Counted from the first letter of the stretch, positions 43,911 through 53,327 are shown. The stretch: DNA of 64,000 bases from Chitinophaga pinensis DSM 2588 (GCF_000024005.1 NC_013132.1:1978001-2042000), one strand, 5' to 3'. Numbers and translations are program-made. Notes: generated from the letters alone by a model not told the origin.

Positions 43911-45143
43911 TTATTTGAACTGAATGGCTTTTACAGGGGTAATTCTCCGGATCACCCGTGAAGGTATAATAAGTACCAGCAGGCATATCAGCAGTGTACC
44001 TGCATCAATCGCCAAAACTTCCCACCAGTGCAGGGATATTGCGGCTACTGACATATAATAGGATTCTTCCGGTAGTTTAAAGAAACCGGTCGTTTGTTGC
44101 AGGACAGCAATGCCTATACCCAGGATATTACCCAGGATAATACCCGCCAGCACAATATAACCCGCCTGATAAATAAAGATTTTCTGAATATTGAAGCTGC
44201 GCATTCCCAATGCCTTTACAATACCGATCATATTTGTGCGCTCAAGTATCAGTATGAGGATGGCGGTGATCATGTTAATCACTGCTACGATAGACATGAT
44301 CACGAGGATGATAATTTCATTTTTATTCTGCAAACGTAGCCAGGCGAAGATATTAGGGTAGATTTCCTCAATGGAACGCATGAATAAGGTTTCCGGAATC
44401 ACATCATATGCCTTGGTGGCAATCTGCTGGATGTTACGGTAATCATTTGTGAATATCTCATATCCGGCAATACTGCCTGGTTTCCAGTCATTCAGCTTGC
44501 GTATCAGTTCCAGGTCGCCCAGAATGTACGTTTTATCGTATTCTTCAATCCCTGTTTTAAAAATGCCGCCTACTATCAGTTTACGTGCCCTTGGCGGCTG
44601 ACCTGCCCCCTGGATGAAGTAAACAATCAGCGGATCATTGAGTTTCAGCTTTAATTCTTTCGCCAGGCTCACAGAGATCATAACTTCGGGTGCATAGCTA
44701 CTGTCATTATACCGGATAGCGTGACCTTCCTGCAGGAATTGCTGCAAATGGTTCCAGTCGTAATGACGGTCCACACCTTTGAAAATAACGCCTTCCAGGT
44801 CCTTTTCCGCTTTCACAATCGCAGATTTGGTAGCATATGCGTTGACCGTGGTGATGCCTTTGATATTTTTCAACTTTTCCACAATGGAGCTGTCACCTAT
44901 AAAAGGGACCTGCTCTGTCAGCGGCCCTGCATTAGGCTGATACTGGGTAATGTGGATATGTCCCCAGAAACTGAATATTTTCTGCTGGATTACCTGCTGA
45001 AAACCGTTTACCAGTGCCACCGCCAGTATCATGACCGCCACGCTGATAGCAGTAGCCACCACTGCTATGTTGATGATAAACCTCGAAAAGGAAGAGGACC
45101 GGTTAAATGCGATCCGTCTGGCGACAAATAGAGATAAACGCAT
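43911..45143 (-). CDS. ABC transporter permease, LolC/LolE or FtsX-like
   Basis: 410 residues. One transmembrane helix near the N terminus (about 25-50, INIAVVATAISVAVMILAVALV) is followed by a ~210-residue periplasmic MacB-type domain. Three C-terminal helices (about 265-400) follow, with GIVKALGMRSFNIQKIFIYQAG, the conserved coupling segment of FtsX-type permeases. Probably part of lipoprotein release from the inner membrane. The ATPase partner is not in the neighbourhood. Confidence 0.88.
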   Translation of the reverse strand: MRLSLFVARRIAFNRSSSFSRFIINIAVVATAISVAVMILAVALVNGFQQVIQQKIFSFWGHIHITQYQPNAGPLTEQVPFIGDSSIVEKLKNIKGITTVNAYATKSAIVKAEKDLEGVIFKGVDRHYDWNHLQQFLQEGHAIRYNDSSYAPEVMISVSLAKELKLKLNDPLIVYFIQGAGQPPRARKLIVGGIFKTGIEEYDKTYILGDLELIRKLNDWKPGSIAGYEIFTNDYRNIQQIATKAYDVIPETLFMRSIEEIYPNIFAWLRLQNKNEIIILVIMSIVAVINMITAILILILERTNMIGIVKALGMRSFNIQKIFIYQAGYIVLAGIILGNILGIGIAVLQQTTGFFKLPEESYYMSVAAISLHWWEVLAIDAGTLLICLLVLIIPSRVIRRITPVKAIQFK

Positions 45144-45292
45144 GCGACAAATGTATTGAATATAATCCTAAACAGTTCTATTGCCCCCTCGCACAAAGGG
45201 AACCGTTGCTACCCGCATCATACGAAAGAACAGGACCATCGCGTTGTACAAGTTGAAAAAATAGTACCTTAATGCTTACTTGAAATGCGATT

Positions 45293-46585
45293 ATGAAGTT
45301 AAAATCCCTCTTCTGTATATCTGTAATGTGTTTGCTGGTGTACATGCTGCCTGTAGCGGCGCAGGAAAATACCATTGGGCCTGACCACGTATACTATAAT
45401 AATATTCAGTCGGTTAAACTGAATCAGGCCGGCGACCAGCTGAGTTATCCTATTATTACGCTGAATGGCGATGAAAAACTGGAGCTCAGCTTTGATGACC
45501 TGGACAATGATGTAAAGAACTACTTCTATACATTCGTTTTATGCAATGCTGACTGGACGCCTGCACAGATCACACAGGTAGAATACCTGCGCGGTTTCTC
45601 AGAAAACAGGATACAGGATTATCGCTTTTCCAGTATTGCTTTACAGAAATATACACACTGGACGGTACAAATTCCCAATCAGAACTGTTATCCTACAAGA
45701 TCAGGTAACTATCTTTTAAAAGTGTATATGGACAGTGATACCAGTCAGCTGGCATTCACCCGTCGTATGCTGGTGGTTGGTAATAAGGCCGGCGTAAGCG
45801 GTTTTATTCAGCAGCCGGTTACACCAAAGATTTTCCGTACTCACCAGAAGATTAATTTCTCTGTAAATATGGGCGGTCTGAATGTGGTGAATCCTTTCGA
45901 TCAGATGAAAGTCGTGATCCTGCAAAATTACCGTTGGGATAATGCGATTAAGTTTCCTCGTCCGCTGTTCATCAAGGGAAATATACTTGAATATAACTGG
46001 GAAGTGGATTGTGTGATGCCTGCCGGCAAAGAGTGGCGCTGGATAGATCTGCGGAGCTTTCGTTTACAAACGGAACGTGTGAGAAATACAGAGTACGCGA
46101 AAGATCATACAGATATTTTTGCGATGCCGGATTTTGAAAGAGGAGGGAAGATGTATCAGTTTATCAAAGACATCAATGGCCTGTATTATCTGGCTACGCT
46201 GGATGATTACAATCCTTTCTTTGAAGGGGATTATGCGACTGTACATTTCTCTTACCCGGTACCAGAACCATATGCAGGCTATAACATGTACATATTGGGA
46301 GAGCTGACCAACTATGAGTGTAATGATAATACACGGCTGGTATTCAATCCTGCTACTAAAGCATATGAAGGTTCGTTGTTCCTGAAACAGGGTTTTTATA
46401 ACTACGTATATGCGTTAGTGGATAATACTATTGCCGGCAGTAAAGCTGATACAAAACTCACGGAAGGCGACTGGTGGGAAACAGAGAACAATTATACGAT
46501 TCTCGTGTACTATCGTGCATTAGGTGGTCGTGCAGATGAACTGGTGACGACTACCACACTGAATTCTATATTAAGCCGTAAATAA
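45293..46585 (+). CDS. type IX secretion system Plug protein (DUF5103)
   Basis: 430 residues with a signal peptide (to about residue 24, PVAAQ). The N-terminal DUF5103 domain (about 30-140) has SYPIITLNGDEKLELSFDDLD and FYTFVLCNADWTPAQITQVEYL. The rest is beta-rich, with the FYNYVYAL region near the end. Members plug the SprA translocon of the Bacteroidota type IX secretion system in the periplasm when no substrate is engaged. This gene implies that T9SS components are encoded elsewhere in the genome. Confidence 0.88.
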   Translation: MKLKSLFCISVMCLLVYMLPVAAQENTIGPDHVYYNNIQSVKLNQAGDQLSYPIITLNGDEKLELSFDDLDNDVKNYFYTFVLCNADWTPAQITQVEYLRGFSENRIQDYRFSSIALQKYTHWTVQIPNQNCYPTRSGNYLLKVYMDSDTSQLAFTRRMLVVGNKAGVSGFIQQPVTPKIFRTHQKINFSVNMGGLNVVNPFDQMKVVILQNYRWDNAIKFPRPLFIKGNILEYNWEVDCVMPAGKEWRWIDLRSFRLQTERVRNTEYAKDHTDIFAMPDFERGGKMYQFIKDINGLYYLATLDDYNPFFEGDYATVHFSYPVPEPYAGYNMYILGELTNYECNDNTRLVFNPATKAYEGSLFLKQGFYNYVYALVDNTIAGSKADTKLTEGDWWETENNYTILVYYRALGGRADELVTTTTLNSILSRK

Positions 46586-46597
46586 ATCATTATCAAC

Positions 46598-46656
46598 AGC
46601 AATAAAAATACGAAGGCCAGTCGGTATACACCAACTGGCCTTTGTATTTTATTGCT
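46598..46656. terminator. long imperfect hairpin after the Plug gene
   Basis: The arms 46598-46621 and 46634-46656 pair over ~23 bp with one bulge and one mismatch. Core AAGGCCAGT/ACTGGCCTT. Terminator between convergent genes. Confidence 0.8.
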
Positions 46657-46693
46657 TCAATCAGGAAATCCTCACTTCAGAAACTACCTCGTC

Positions 46694-46711
46694 AATTCCT
46701 AATTCCTAATT
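46694..46711. repeat. single-armed AATTCCTAATT repeat
   Basis: AATTCCTAATTCCTAATT, the same motif as in the 38.5-38.75 kb element, lying against the 3' end of the ndh gene. Confidence 0.6.
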
Positions 46712-46712
46712 T

Positions 46713-48029
46713 CTAGTTGACCGTCTGGCGCAACTTCACAATATTTGCCGCTCCACGTTTAATAATAATACGTGTACCACGATCAAATGTAAAGTAACGG
46801 TAGAACCAGTTACTGAATACCACGAGCTTATTCCTGAAGCCTAAAAGGCTCATCAGGTGCACGGCCATCCATACCATCCAGGCCATAAATCCGCTCAGTT
46901 TCATTCCTGCGAATTCAGCTACGGCGTGGTTACGACCGATAGTCGCCATGCTACCAAGATCCTTGTATTTAAAAGGTTTCGGGCTCCGTCCGGAAGATTT
47001 GATGGTTTTCAGCAGGTTCTCAGCAAGGTTCGCACCCTGCTGAATAGCTACCTGAGCCACCATCGGATAACCTCTCGGGAATTTAGGATCATTCACCATC
47101 TGGGCGATATCGCCGATGGCATAGATATTCTGTGTACCATTTACCAGGTTGAATTCATTGACCTGGATACGGCCGTTTGGCAGAATAACTTCTGCCGGAA
47201 TACCTGCTACAGGAACGCCTTTTACGCCTGCAGCCCACAGCAGAGACTGTGTACTGAGGGTTTCGCCATTGCTTAATACCAGTGTTTTACCATCGTATTC
47301 TTTTACAACGGCATTGCACAGTACGTTTACGCCCAGTTTCTGTAAGCTTTCCAGTGATTTCTGAGAAGAGTGTTCACTCATACCGTTCAGAATACGGTTA
47401 CTACCTTCAATGAGATAGATATTCATGAGAGATACCGGCAGTTCCGGATAATCTTTCGGCATGATATATTTGCGTAATTCAGCGAATGCGCCAGCCAGCT
47501 CAACGCCGGTAGGACCGCCACCCACCATGACGAAGCTCAGTTTTGCCTTGATCTGTGCTTCATCTTTCAGCAGCAGACTTTCTTCAAACTGTTTGATCAC
47601 ATAGTTACGGATCTGTACCGCCTCTATGAGAGATTTCATACCGATCGCATGTTCTTCAATCACCTTATTGCCAAAGAAGTTGGTATTACTACCAGTGGCA
47701 AATATGAGGTAATCGTATTTCAGTTCGCCGATACCTGTTTCCAGTATGTTTTCCGCCGGACGTACACCAGTTACTTCCGCCATTCTGAAAATGAAATTGG
47801 ATTGGTTTTTAAAGATACCGCGCAGGGGGAATGCAATACTATCAGTTTCAAGACCGGCTGTAGATACCTGGTAGAGGAGAGGTTGGAAAAGGTGATAGTT
47901 ATTCCTGTCGAGCATTACTACCTGAACAGGGGCGTGTTTGAGTTTTTTAGCGAGGTTGATACCACCAAAGCCACCACCAACAATTACTACACGAGGTTGA
48001 CCAGTTTCCGGAATATTCGGTTGAATCAT
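46713..48029 (-). CDS. type II NADH dehydrogenase (NAD(P)/FAD oxidoreductase)
   Basis: 438 residues. The FAD-binding motif VVIVGGGFGGINLAKKL starts at about residue 13. YDYLIFATGSNTNFFG, the NADH-binding FVMVGGGPTGVELAGAFAEL and IYAIGDIAQM follow. The C-terminal hydrophobic or amphipathic segment with WMVWMAVHLMSLLGF matches the membrane-attachment region of NDH-2. It passes electrons from NADH to quinone without proton pumping. Confidence 0.92.
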   Translation of the reverse strand: MIQPNIPETGQPRVVIVGGGFGGINLAKKLKHAPVQVVMLDRNNYHLFQPLLYQVSTAGLETDSIAFPLRGIFKNQSNFIFRMAEVTGVRPAENILETGIGELKYDYLIFATGSNTNFFGNKVIEEHAIGMKSLIEAVQIRNYVIKQFEESLLLKDEAQIKAKLSFVMVGGGPTGVELAGAFAELRKYIMPKDYPELPVSLMNIYLIEGSNRILNGMSEHSSQKSLESLQKLGVNVLCNAVVKEYDGKTLVLSNGETLSTQSLLWAAGVKGVPVAGIPAEVILPNGRIQVNEFNLVNGTQNIYAIGDIAQMVNDPKFPRGYPMVAQVAIQQGANLAENLLKTIKSSGRSPKPFKYKDLGSMATIGRNHAVAEFAGMKLSGFMAWMVWMAVHLMSLLGFRNKLVVFSNWFYRYFTFDRGTRIIIKRGAANIVKLRQTVN

Positions 48030-48220
48030 AATACAATCATTTAGCAGTCAGAGAAATAAATCAAAAATGATCGTGTTGTTCTCTTTGCAACACTATGTAT
48101 TCAAACGCCGGAAGTTATAAATGCATATCAAATTTACAATACTTTCAGAAAAGAATGAAAGTTTATTGTGAAAGAGATAAAGAATGTGCAAAAATAGGGA
48201 GGAAAAGAGGATTTCGGGGC

Positions 48221-48254
48221 AAAAAAAATCCCCGATGCATGGCGTGCACCGGGG
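48221..48254 (-). terminator. terminator of the fsa/transaldolase gene
   Basis: CCCCGGTGCA/TGCATCGGGG (one G-U) followed on the minus strand by eight U. Confidence 0.87.
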
Positions 48255-48276
48255 AGTATACCATCTAAAAGTACGA

Positions 48277-48927
48277 TTACATTTTTTTCGCGTCTTCCAG
48301 GAATTTGGCAAGACCGATGTCGGTCAGCGGGTGTTTGAGCAGACCCAGGATTGAATCCAGCGGGCAGGTACAAACATCAGCACCAACTTCAGCACATTTG
48401 ATGATGTGCAGTGGAGTACGGATAGAAGCCGCCAGGATTTCGGTTTTGAAGCCCTGCAGGCTATAGATCTGAGCGATCTGGGCGATCAGGTCAACGCCAT
48501 CCCAGTTGCTGTCATCGATACGACCGATGAACGGAGATACAAAGCTGGCGCCTGCTTTAGCAGCCAGGATAGCCTGACCAGCAGAGAATACCAGTGTACA
48601 GTTTGTTTTGATACCGTTGTCAGTGAACCATTTCAGCGCTTTCACACCGTCTCTGATCATTGGCACTTTCACCACGATGTTCGGGTGGATAGCCGCCAGT
48701 TTCTTACCTTCTTCGATGATTGAATTGAAGTCGGTGGACAGTACTTCTGCACTGATAGGACCATCTACCAGCTCGCAAATTGTTTCATAATGCTTGAGGA
48801 TGTTAGCTTCTCCTTTGATGCCTTCTTTAGCCATCAGGGAAGGGTTGGTGGTAACACCGTCAAGAACGCCAAGGTCGTTTGCTTCTTTTATCTGTGCAAG
48901 GTTTGCAGTATCTATGAAGAATTTCAT
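48277..48927 (-). CDS. fsa: transaldolase/fructose-6-phosphate aldolase family protein
   Basis: 216 residues, the short single-domain transaldolase family. MKFFIDTANLAQIKEAN and GVTTNPSLMAKEG open the barrel. VVKVPMIRDGVKALKW carries the Schiff-base lysine, and NCTLVFSAGQAILAAKAGASFVSPFIGR is diagnostic. Such proteins are either true transaldolases or fructose-6-phosphate aldolases; the Phe in TLVFSAGQ resembles the transaldolase-type subset, so the reaction is not certain. Confidence 0.9.
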   Translation of the reverse strand: MKFFIDTANLAQIKEANDLGVLDGVTTNPSLMAKEGIKGEANILKHYETICELVDGPISAEVLSTDFNSIIEEGKKLAAIHPNIVVKVPMIRDGVKALKWFTDNGIKTNCTLVFSAGQAILAAKAGASFVSPFIGRIDDSNWDGVDLIAQIAQIYSLQGFKTEILAASIRTPLHIIKCAEVGADVCTCPLDSILGLLKHPLTDIGLAKFLEDAKKM

Positions 48928-49168
48928 TGTGAAATGATTTAGTCCTTTTTAAATAAAATTGCCGGTACAATAGTACGCAACAAATAATACATAATCAACA
49001 GTATTCAACTATTCATCTTTTAATGAATACAGAAACCGGACAATCACGCGAAATAAACAGTTGGAAAGCATTGGGCAGATTCTCTGGTCATCGTATTATA
49101 AAGAGAGTTAAATAGTGTCTGAATGATCGATAGACGCCTGATGACCTGGAATAAAAAAGAAAAAAAAA
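48928..49168. other. intergenic region between fsa and the SRP RNA gene
   Basis: About 240 bp of AT-rich DNA with the expected fsa promoter; no exact -7 box, ORF or repeat identified. Confidence 0.4.
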
Positions 49169-49266
49169 CGGCAAGTTACTTACATCGCACCGCTACAACC
49201 ACCTACCCTTGCTACATTCCTGTCCTGGGGGAGTTCAGTAGGAGCTGGTCGTATAAGACTTGCCGG
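49169..49266 (-). ncRNA. ffs: signal recognition particle RNA, small bacterial type
   Basis: About 98 nt. The two ends pair (GGCAAGT at the 5' side with ACTTGCC at the 3' side), forming the closing stem, followed by a run of nine U as terminator. The tip holds the Ffh-binding domain: CCCAGGACAGGAATGTAGCA then AGGGTAGG. This corresponds to the conserved AGGxCxGGAAxGxAGCA arrangement with a GGAA-type tetraloop and symmetric internal loop. With Ffh it targets membrane proteins co-translationally. It has a consensus promoter immediately upstream. Confidence 0.9.
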
Positions 49267-49269
49267 GTG

Positions 49270-49300
49270 CAAATGTACACCATTTGAAATAACTAACAAA
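49270..49300 (-). promoter_or_regulatory. consensus promoter of the SRP RNA gene
   Basis: On the minus strand TTTG (49297-49300), 19 bp, then TACATTTG (49270-49277): an ideal Bacteroidota promoter, with the RNA starting a few bases later. Confidence 0.85.
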
Positions 49301-49517
49301 TATTATTCAGGGAAATTTTAGTTTTTTTCAAAAAAAGTAAATAAAAATGTGATTAACTGTGATCAATTCTGTAATTTATGATGTTATAAAAGCTATATAA
49401 TGTGATTGTTGGCCCCTGTTGAGCTCCATTTTCCGGGAAAAGTTATCTGTTATCGAAAAACTATGGGACATTCTAATTGTTTTACATACCTCAATTTTTC
49501 ACCTAAACCTTTTAATT

Positions 49518-49967
49518 ATGCAAGACTATTCGTCGTATGATTCTTCCGGAGGCATACTTGCCGGAGTTTCTGCTGTATTTATTTTAATTTGGTTGGCCTT
49601 TGTCGTATTTTACATCTACTGTAGCTGGAGAATATTCGAGAAAGCAGGTAAACCGGGGTGGGCAAGTATCGTCCCGATATATAGCACTATCGTCATGCTG
49701 GAGATTATCGGCAAGCCCTGGTGGTATATATTTATGTTCTTAATTCCTATTTATGGATGGTTCATTTTGCCGATCATGCTTACGCATGAGTTCAGCAAAA
49801 GCTTTGGAAAGGATATCGGGTTTACACTTGGTCTTCTTTTTCTGAGCCCCATCTTTATTCCTATCATGGCGTTCAGCAGTGATATACGATATATCGGTCC
49901 GGGAGGTCGCCCTTCAGGCTCGTCCCTGGATAATCAGATAGGAAGTATCGGTACGCCGGCCGTCTGA
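49518..49967 (+). CDS. DUF5684-like membrane protein
   Basis: 149 residues from MQDYSSYDSSGGILAG, with about four hydrophobic segments. The pattern WRIFEKAGKPGWASIVPIY followed by EIIGKPWWYIFMFLIPIYG is typical of the DUF5684 signal-peptidase-associated membrane family. Function unknown. The reading frame extends upstream to 49419, but that part lacks a membrane-protein character and the 49518 ATG fits the family start. Confidence 0.8.
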   Translation: MQDYSSYDSSGGILAGVSAVFILIWLAFVVFYIYCSWRIFEKAGKPGWASIVPIYSTIVMLEIIGKPWWYIFMFLIPIYGWFILPIMLTHEFSKSFGKDIGFTLGLLFLSPIFIPIMAFSSDIRYIGPGGRPSGSSLDNQIGSIGTPAV

Positions 49968-49991
49968 AAACTTTTTGCCATAATTAGTTAC

Positions 49992-50030
49992 CTGCCGGTT
50001 GTGATTCAAAAGCAACCGGCAGTTTTTTTT
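49992..50030 (+). terminator. terminator of the DUF5684-like gene
   Basis: CTGCCGGTTG/CAACCGGCAG stem with an 11-nt loop and eight T. It overlaps the non-preferred upstream start of the next ORF. Confidence 0.87.
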
Positions 50031-50060
50031 AAGCGTTGTTCATTAATTTTTACTTTCTAT

Positions 50061-50531
50061 ATGCAAAACCGATTTGGAGACAATATCCCTGAAAAAGGAC
50101 TGATAGAAGATCTGCACGCTATTCAGTATACAAGGAAGGCTGAAAAGACCCAGCGCTTCGTGAATTATGTAGTGGATTATATCATTGCGATCTCTCTTGG
50201 CGTGATGTTTTCACTGGGAGTAGTGCTGATTATAACAGCGTTAAGTGATGCTAAATTTGACGAATCCGGTGGTCTTGTGTTCTTGTTTTACTTTACGATG
50301 GGAACGGGTTTTGTGGCCTATTATACAGGCTTTGAGTATGGTAACGGGGGCCGTACTATCGGTAAAATGATCACGGCTACCTATGCGGTGCGTACAGATG
50401 GAAGTCCGCTGACTTTACAGGATGCATTCCTGCGTTCATTATCCCGTCTTGTACCTTTTATGCGATTTTCAGGATTTGCGGATACACCCTGGCATGACCA
50501 ATGGACCAATACCATGGTGATCAAGAGATAA
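50061..50531 (+). CDS. RDD family membrane protein
   Basis: 156 residues from MQNRFGDNIPEKG. RDD-like region: RFVNYVVDYIIAISLG in helix 1, a second helix around residue 85-105, then GRTIGKMITATYAVRTDGSPLTLQDAFLRSLSRLVPF, the typical RDD C-terminal block. Function unknown; RDD proteins are small membrane proteins sometimes linked to ion transport. Its stop codon abuts the stop of the convergent RDD gene with no bases between. Confidence 0.85.
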   Translation: MQNRFGDNIPEKGLIEDLHAIQYTRKAEKTQRFVNYVVDYIIAISLGVMFSLGVVLIITALSDAKFDESGGLVFLFYFTMGTGFVAYYTGFEYGNGGRTIGKMITATYAVRTDGSPLTLQDAFLRSLSRLVPFMRFSGFADTPWHDQWTNTMVIKR

Positions 50532-51257
50532 TTACCGCGTGGTATAGTAGTTATAATCGTTTAAGATTGTTTCGAGAAATTCTCCCGGCATCATGTCCGT
50601 CTGAATCTCCAATACATCTCTTACCCGGTAAGCGACGCGTGCTGTCAGCTCGGGATTGTTGGATTTGACTGCCTGGTCCATCAGGTTTTTGATCTTATTC
50701 ATATCTCTGTCTGACAGCCGCAGAATCTGGGGAAAACGGGGTGTATAATCTACTGCCGACATATCCCTGAAGATCGTACCGCTCAGACTGGCCTTGGTTT
50801 TCGTACTTACGACAATCGTTCCTGCGACTACATCTCCCAGTCGTTGATAATAAGGAGACCTTAACATAGCGATCAGTGGGATAAGTCCGTTGATAATGAT
50901 ATAGGGGGTTTCGATGATCCGGAATAACCAGCGGATCAGGTGTTGGCTCATACTGGGTTGTCCACCCTGCATATTCCTGACCCTGATATTCATCAGCAGC
51001 TTACCAGGCGTTTGTCCGTTCATAATGATTTCCAGCACAGGGAAGTAGCAGACCATTGGCAGAACGCCGAGGAAGAAATAAATAACATAGCTGGCTACTT
51101 CTCCTAATTGCAGGTTATTGACAGTGTAGCCTAATACAGTAATATACAGGACCTTAATAAACCCATCGATCAGCCAGCCCATCAGTCGCTGGAAAATATT
51201 AGCTGTTTCAAACTCCAGATCTATATTGAAGGAAGTAGGTATTTTTATATTGGCCAT
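50532..51257 (-). CDS. RDD family membrane protein of the MoxR cluster
   Basis: 241 residues. RDD core: ANIFQRLMGWLIDGFIKVLYI, then NGQTPGKLLMNIRVRNMQGGQPS and HLIRWLFRIIETPYII. A ~75-residue cytoplasmic tail follows. It is divergent from the SpoIIM-like gene across 230 bp. RDD genes next to SpoIIM/DUF4129/DUF4350/MoxR/DUF58 operons recur in Bacteroidota and Actinobacteria, so it is likely part of that module. Confidence 0.88.
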   Translation of the reverse strand: MANIKIPTSFNIDLEFETANIFQRLMGWLIDGFIKVLYITVLGYTVNNLQLGEVASYVIYFFLGVLPMVCYFPVLEIIMNGQTPGKLLMNIRVRNMQGGQPSMSQHLIRWLFRIIETPYIIINGLIPLIAMLRSPYYQRLGDVVAGTIVVSTKTKASLSGTIFRDMSAVDYTPRFPQILRLSDRDMNKIKNLMDQAVKSNNPELTARVAYRVRDVLEIQTDMMPGEFLETILNDYNYYTTR

Positions 51258-51280
51258 GTATAAATTTAGTGATTAATCGA

Positions 51281-51288
51281 TAAGTTTG
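51281..51288 (+). promoter_or_regulatory. candidate -7 element of the MoxR operon
   Basis: TAAGTTTG matches TAnnTTTG. It would give a ~195-nt leader, longer than usual, so another promoter may exist. Confidence 0.35.
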
Positions 51289-51293
51289 TAAGC

Positions 51294-51319
51294 AGTCTGT
51301 TCCACACAGATAACAGACT
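51294..51319. promoter_or_regulatory. inverted repeat between the divergent RDD and SpoIIM-like genes
   Basis: AGTCTGTT (51294-51301) and AACAGACT (51312-51319), 8-bp perfect arms 10 bp apart, just downstream of the candidate -7 box. Possible operator for the divergent pair. Confidence 0.4.
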
Positions 51320-51486
51320 AATCTAGCTACATTTTCTTAATATAAAATTAATCGGCATATTTTTTTGTATATCTAAATGAATATCCGACTGATGAGCAGA
51401 ATGTCGCACAGTGACTTCCGGTAAACAGGCATTGCAGACTTTGGATTTATGGCCCTGCACCATGATGACGGACTAACAGATAGCCC

Positions 51487-52470
51487 ATGCGTGAATCAAC
51501 CTTTATAAAAAAAAACCTCCAGCGCTGGAAAAAGTACCAGGATCAACCTGCGGAAGATCCGGATGAAATGGCAGAGCGCTTTACAAGCCTCCTGGATGAT
51601 CTGGCGTATGCCAAAACCTTTTATAGTTTCAGTAAAGTAACGAGCTATATAAACAGTCTGGCAGCCACTATTTATCACAGCATCTACGGTAATCGTAAAG
51701 AACAGGATGGCAGATTCCGCAATTTCTTTAAATATGAACTGCCGCTGCTGTTTCGGAAATATCACGGCTTGTTCCTTTTTACATTCTTATTCTTCCTGCT
51801 CTTCTTTATCATTGGTGCCTTTTCTGCTGCGCATGATGAAACATTCGTTCGTGGTATAATGGGTGATGAATACGTGAGTATGACAGAGCAGAATATCAAT
51901 AACGGGGATCCTTTTGGTGTCTATAAACAGGAGAACGAACTCGTTATGTTTTTACGGATTGCACTGAATAATATCACGGTGGCGATGAGGACTTTCATAG
52001 GAGGTATCTTCTTTGGCATTGGCACACTCTGGTACATGGTGGATACCGGTGTAATGGTAGGATCCTTTCAATATTATTTCTTTGCCAAAGGACTGGGTTT
52101 TAAATCTGTACTGGTCATATGGATTCATGGTACCCTGGAAATATCGGCGATTGTTATCGCTGGTTGTGCCGGTCTGGTATTAATCAGCGGATTTATATTT
52201 CCCGGTACAAGAAAGCGGCTGGATGCGCTGAAGAAAACAGCCCGTGATGGTATTAAGATCATGATCACACTAGTACCTATATTCACAGTGGCGGCGTTTC
52301 TGGAAGGCTTTGTTACCCGGCATACTGCCATGCCTTTATCCGCCAGCATCAGTATCCTGGTGATATCACTGACATTTATTATTGGTTATTTTATTGTTTA
52401 CCCGATCTACCTGCACAAAAAGGGATATAAGCTCGGTCCGAAAGCAAATATTATAAAGCCGGTGAAATGA
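51487..52470 (+). CDS. SpoIIM-like (stage II sporulation protein M family) membrane protein
   Basis: 327 residues. A ~95-residue cytoplasmic N-terminal part is followed by about five helices. Signature segments are LNNITVAMRTFIGGIFFGIGTLW and VIWIHGTLEISAIVIAGCAGL, which define the SpoIIM superfamily. In spore formers SpoIIM acts in engulfment; non-sporulating bacteria carry it in MoxR-DUF58 operons, and the role there is unknown. Its stop overlaps the next start by ATGA, indicating translational coupling. Confidence 0.88.
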   Translation: MRESTFIKKNLQRWKKYQDQPAEDPDEMAERFTSLLDDLAYAKTFYSFSKVTSYINSLAATIYHSIYGNRKEQDGRFRNFFKYELPLLFRKYHGLFLFTFLFFLLFFIIGAFSAAHDETFVRGIMGDEYVSMTEQNINNGDPFGVYKQENELVMFLRIALNNITVAMRTFIGGIFFGIGTLWYMVDTGVMVGSFQYYFFAKGLGFKSVLVIWIHGTLEISAIVIAGCAGLVLISGFIFPGTRKRLDALKKTARDGIKIMITLVPIFTVAAFLEGFVTRHTAMPLSASISILVISLTFIIGYFIVYPIYLHKKGYKLGPKANIIKPVK

Positions 52471-53327
52471 GGAAAATACGTGTTTATTATATCCTGATAA
52501 TATTGATCCTGCCATTATATGCAAACGCACAGCAATCTGTACCGGCTGAGAAATGGGATTCTATGGTAGCAGCAGATATGGAGCAGACGGTTACACAAAA
52601 AGAAGCGGACGAGGTAGCCGATGATTCGGCACTGGCAGCCACAACGGATAAAGTTGTGCAGGAACATTACCTGTGGGACCAGGTCGCGCCGGTCATCGCA
52701 GATACAATAGAAACTTATGCGGATTATCCGCTTGTTGTACGTAGCGTACCGGATACGATGATGAAAGTGCTGCAAAAGGATAAAAAGCTGCAATACACAC
52801 TTAAAAAGAAAGAGCCGCCTCGCCGCAGCGCTGGCTGGGATAGCTTTCTGAACGCTGTTTTTAACTTCATCCGGGCCATACACAAACTGATCATTGTGGT
52901 TGTCGTGGCCTTTTTGGGCTGGTTGCTCTTTCTTTATCTTAAACAGAATGGTTATCTGTTTAAGAAAACGGCACAGGAGGCAGGGAATGAGGTAAAACTG
53001 ACAGAAGAAGAACTGGATGTTGAAACCTATCAGCAGCAGATAGAAGAAGCGATCGCTGCCGCCAGATTCAGACAGGCCGTAAGACTGCTTTATTTGCAAA
53101 CACTACGTGTACTGATCGATAAAGAAGTGGTTACCTTTAGCAGGGAGAAAACAAATGCCGCTTATCTGCGTAGTATGTTGTCAACACCGTGGTATAAGAA
53201 ATTTGCCGTGCTGACATTGAATTATGAATACATCTGGTACGGAGAAACTCCGGTGAATGGTCAGCAGTTTGGTGATCTGCACAAAGAGTTCCGTCAATTT
53301 ATGAACGAATTAGGCTATACCCGGTGA
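52467..53327 (+). CDS. DUF4129 membrane protein
   Basis: 286 residues. A signal peptide (about 1-20, LPLYANAQ) is followed by an acidic extracytoplasmic region and one transmembrane helix (about residues 138-156, LIIVVVVAFLGWLLFLYL). The cytoplasmic DUF4129 domain comes next: IEEAIAAARFRQAVRLLYLQTLRVL, then TFSREKTNAAYL and TLNYEYIWYGETPV. DUF4129 is typically found with transglutaminase-like and MoxR/DUF58 proteins. Overlaps its neighbours on both sides. Confidence 0.87.
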   Translation: MRKIRVYYILIILILPLYANAQQSVPAEKWDSMVAADMEQTVTQKEADEVADDSALAATTDKVVQEHYLWDQVAPVIADTIETYADYPLVVRSVPDTMMKVLQKDKKLQYTLKKKEPPRRSAGWDSFLNAVFNFIRAIHKLIIVVVVAFLGWLLFLYLKQNGYLFKKTAQEAGNEVKLTEEELDVETYQQQIEEAIAAARFRQAVRLLYLQTLRVLIDKEVVTFSREKTNAAYLRSMLSTPWYKKFAVLTLNYEYIWYGETPVNGQQFGDLHKEFRQFMNELGYTR

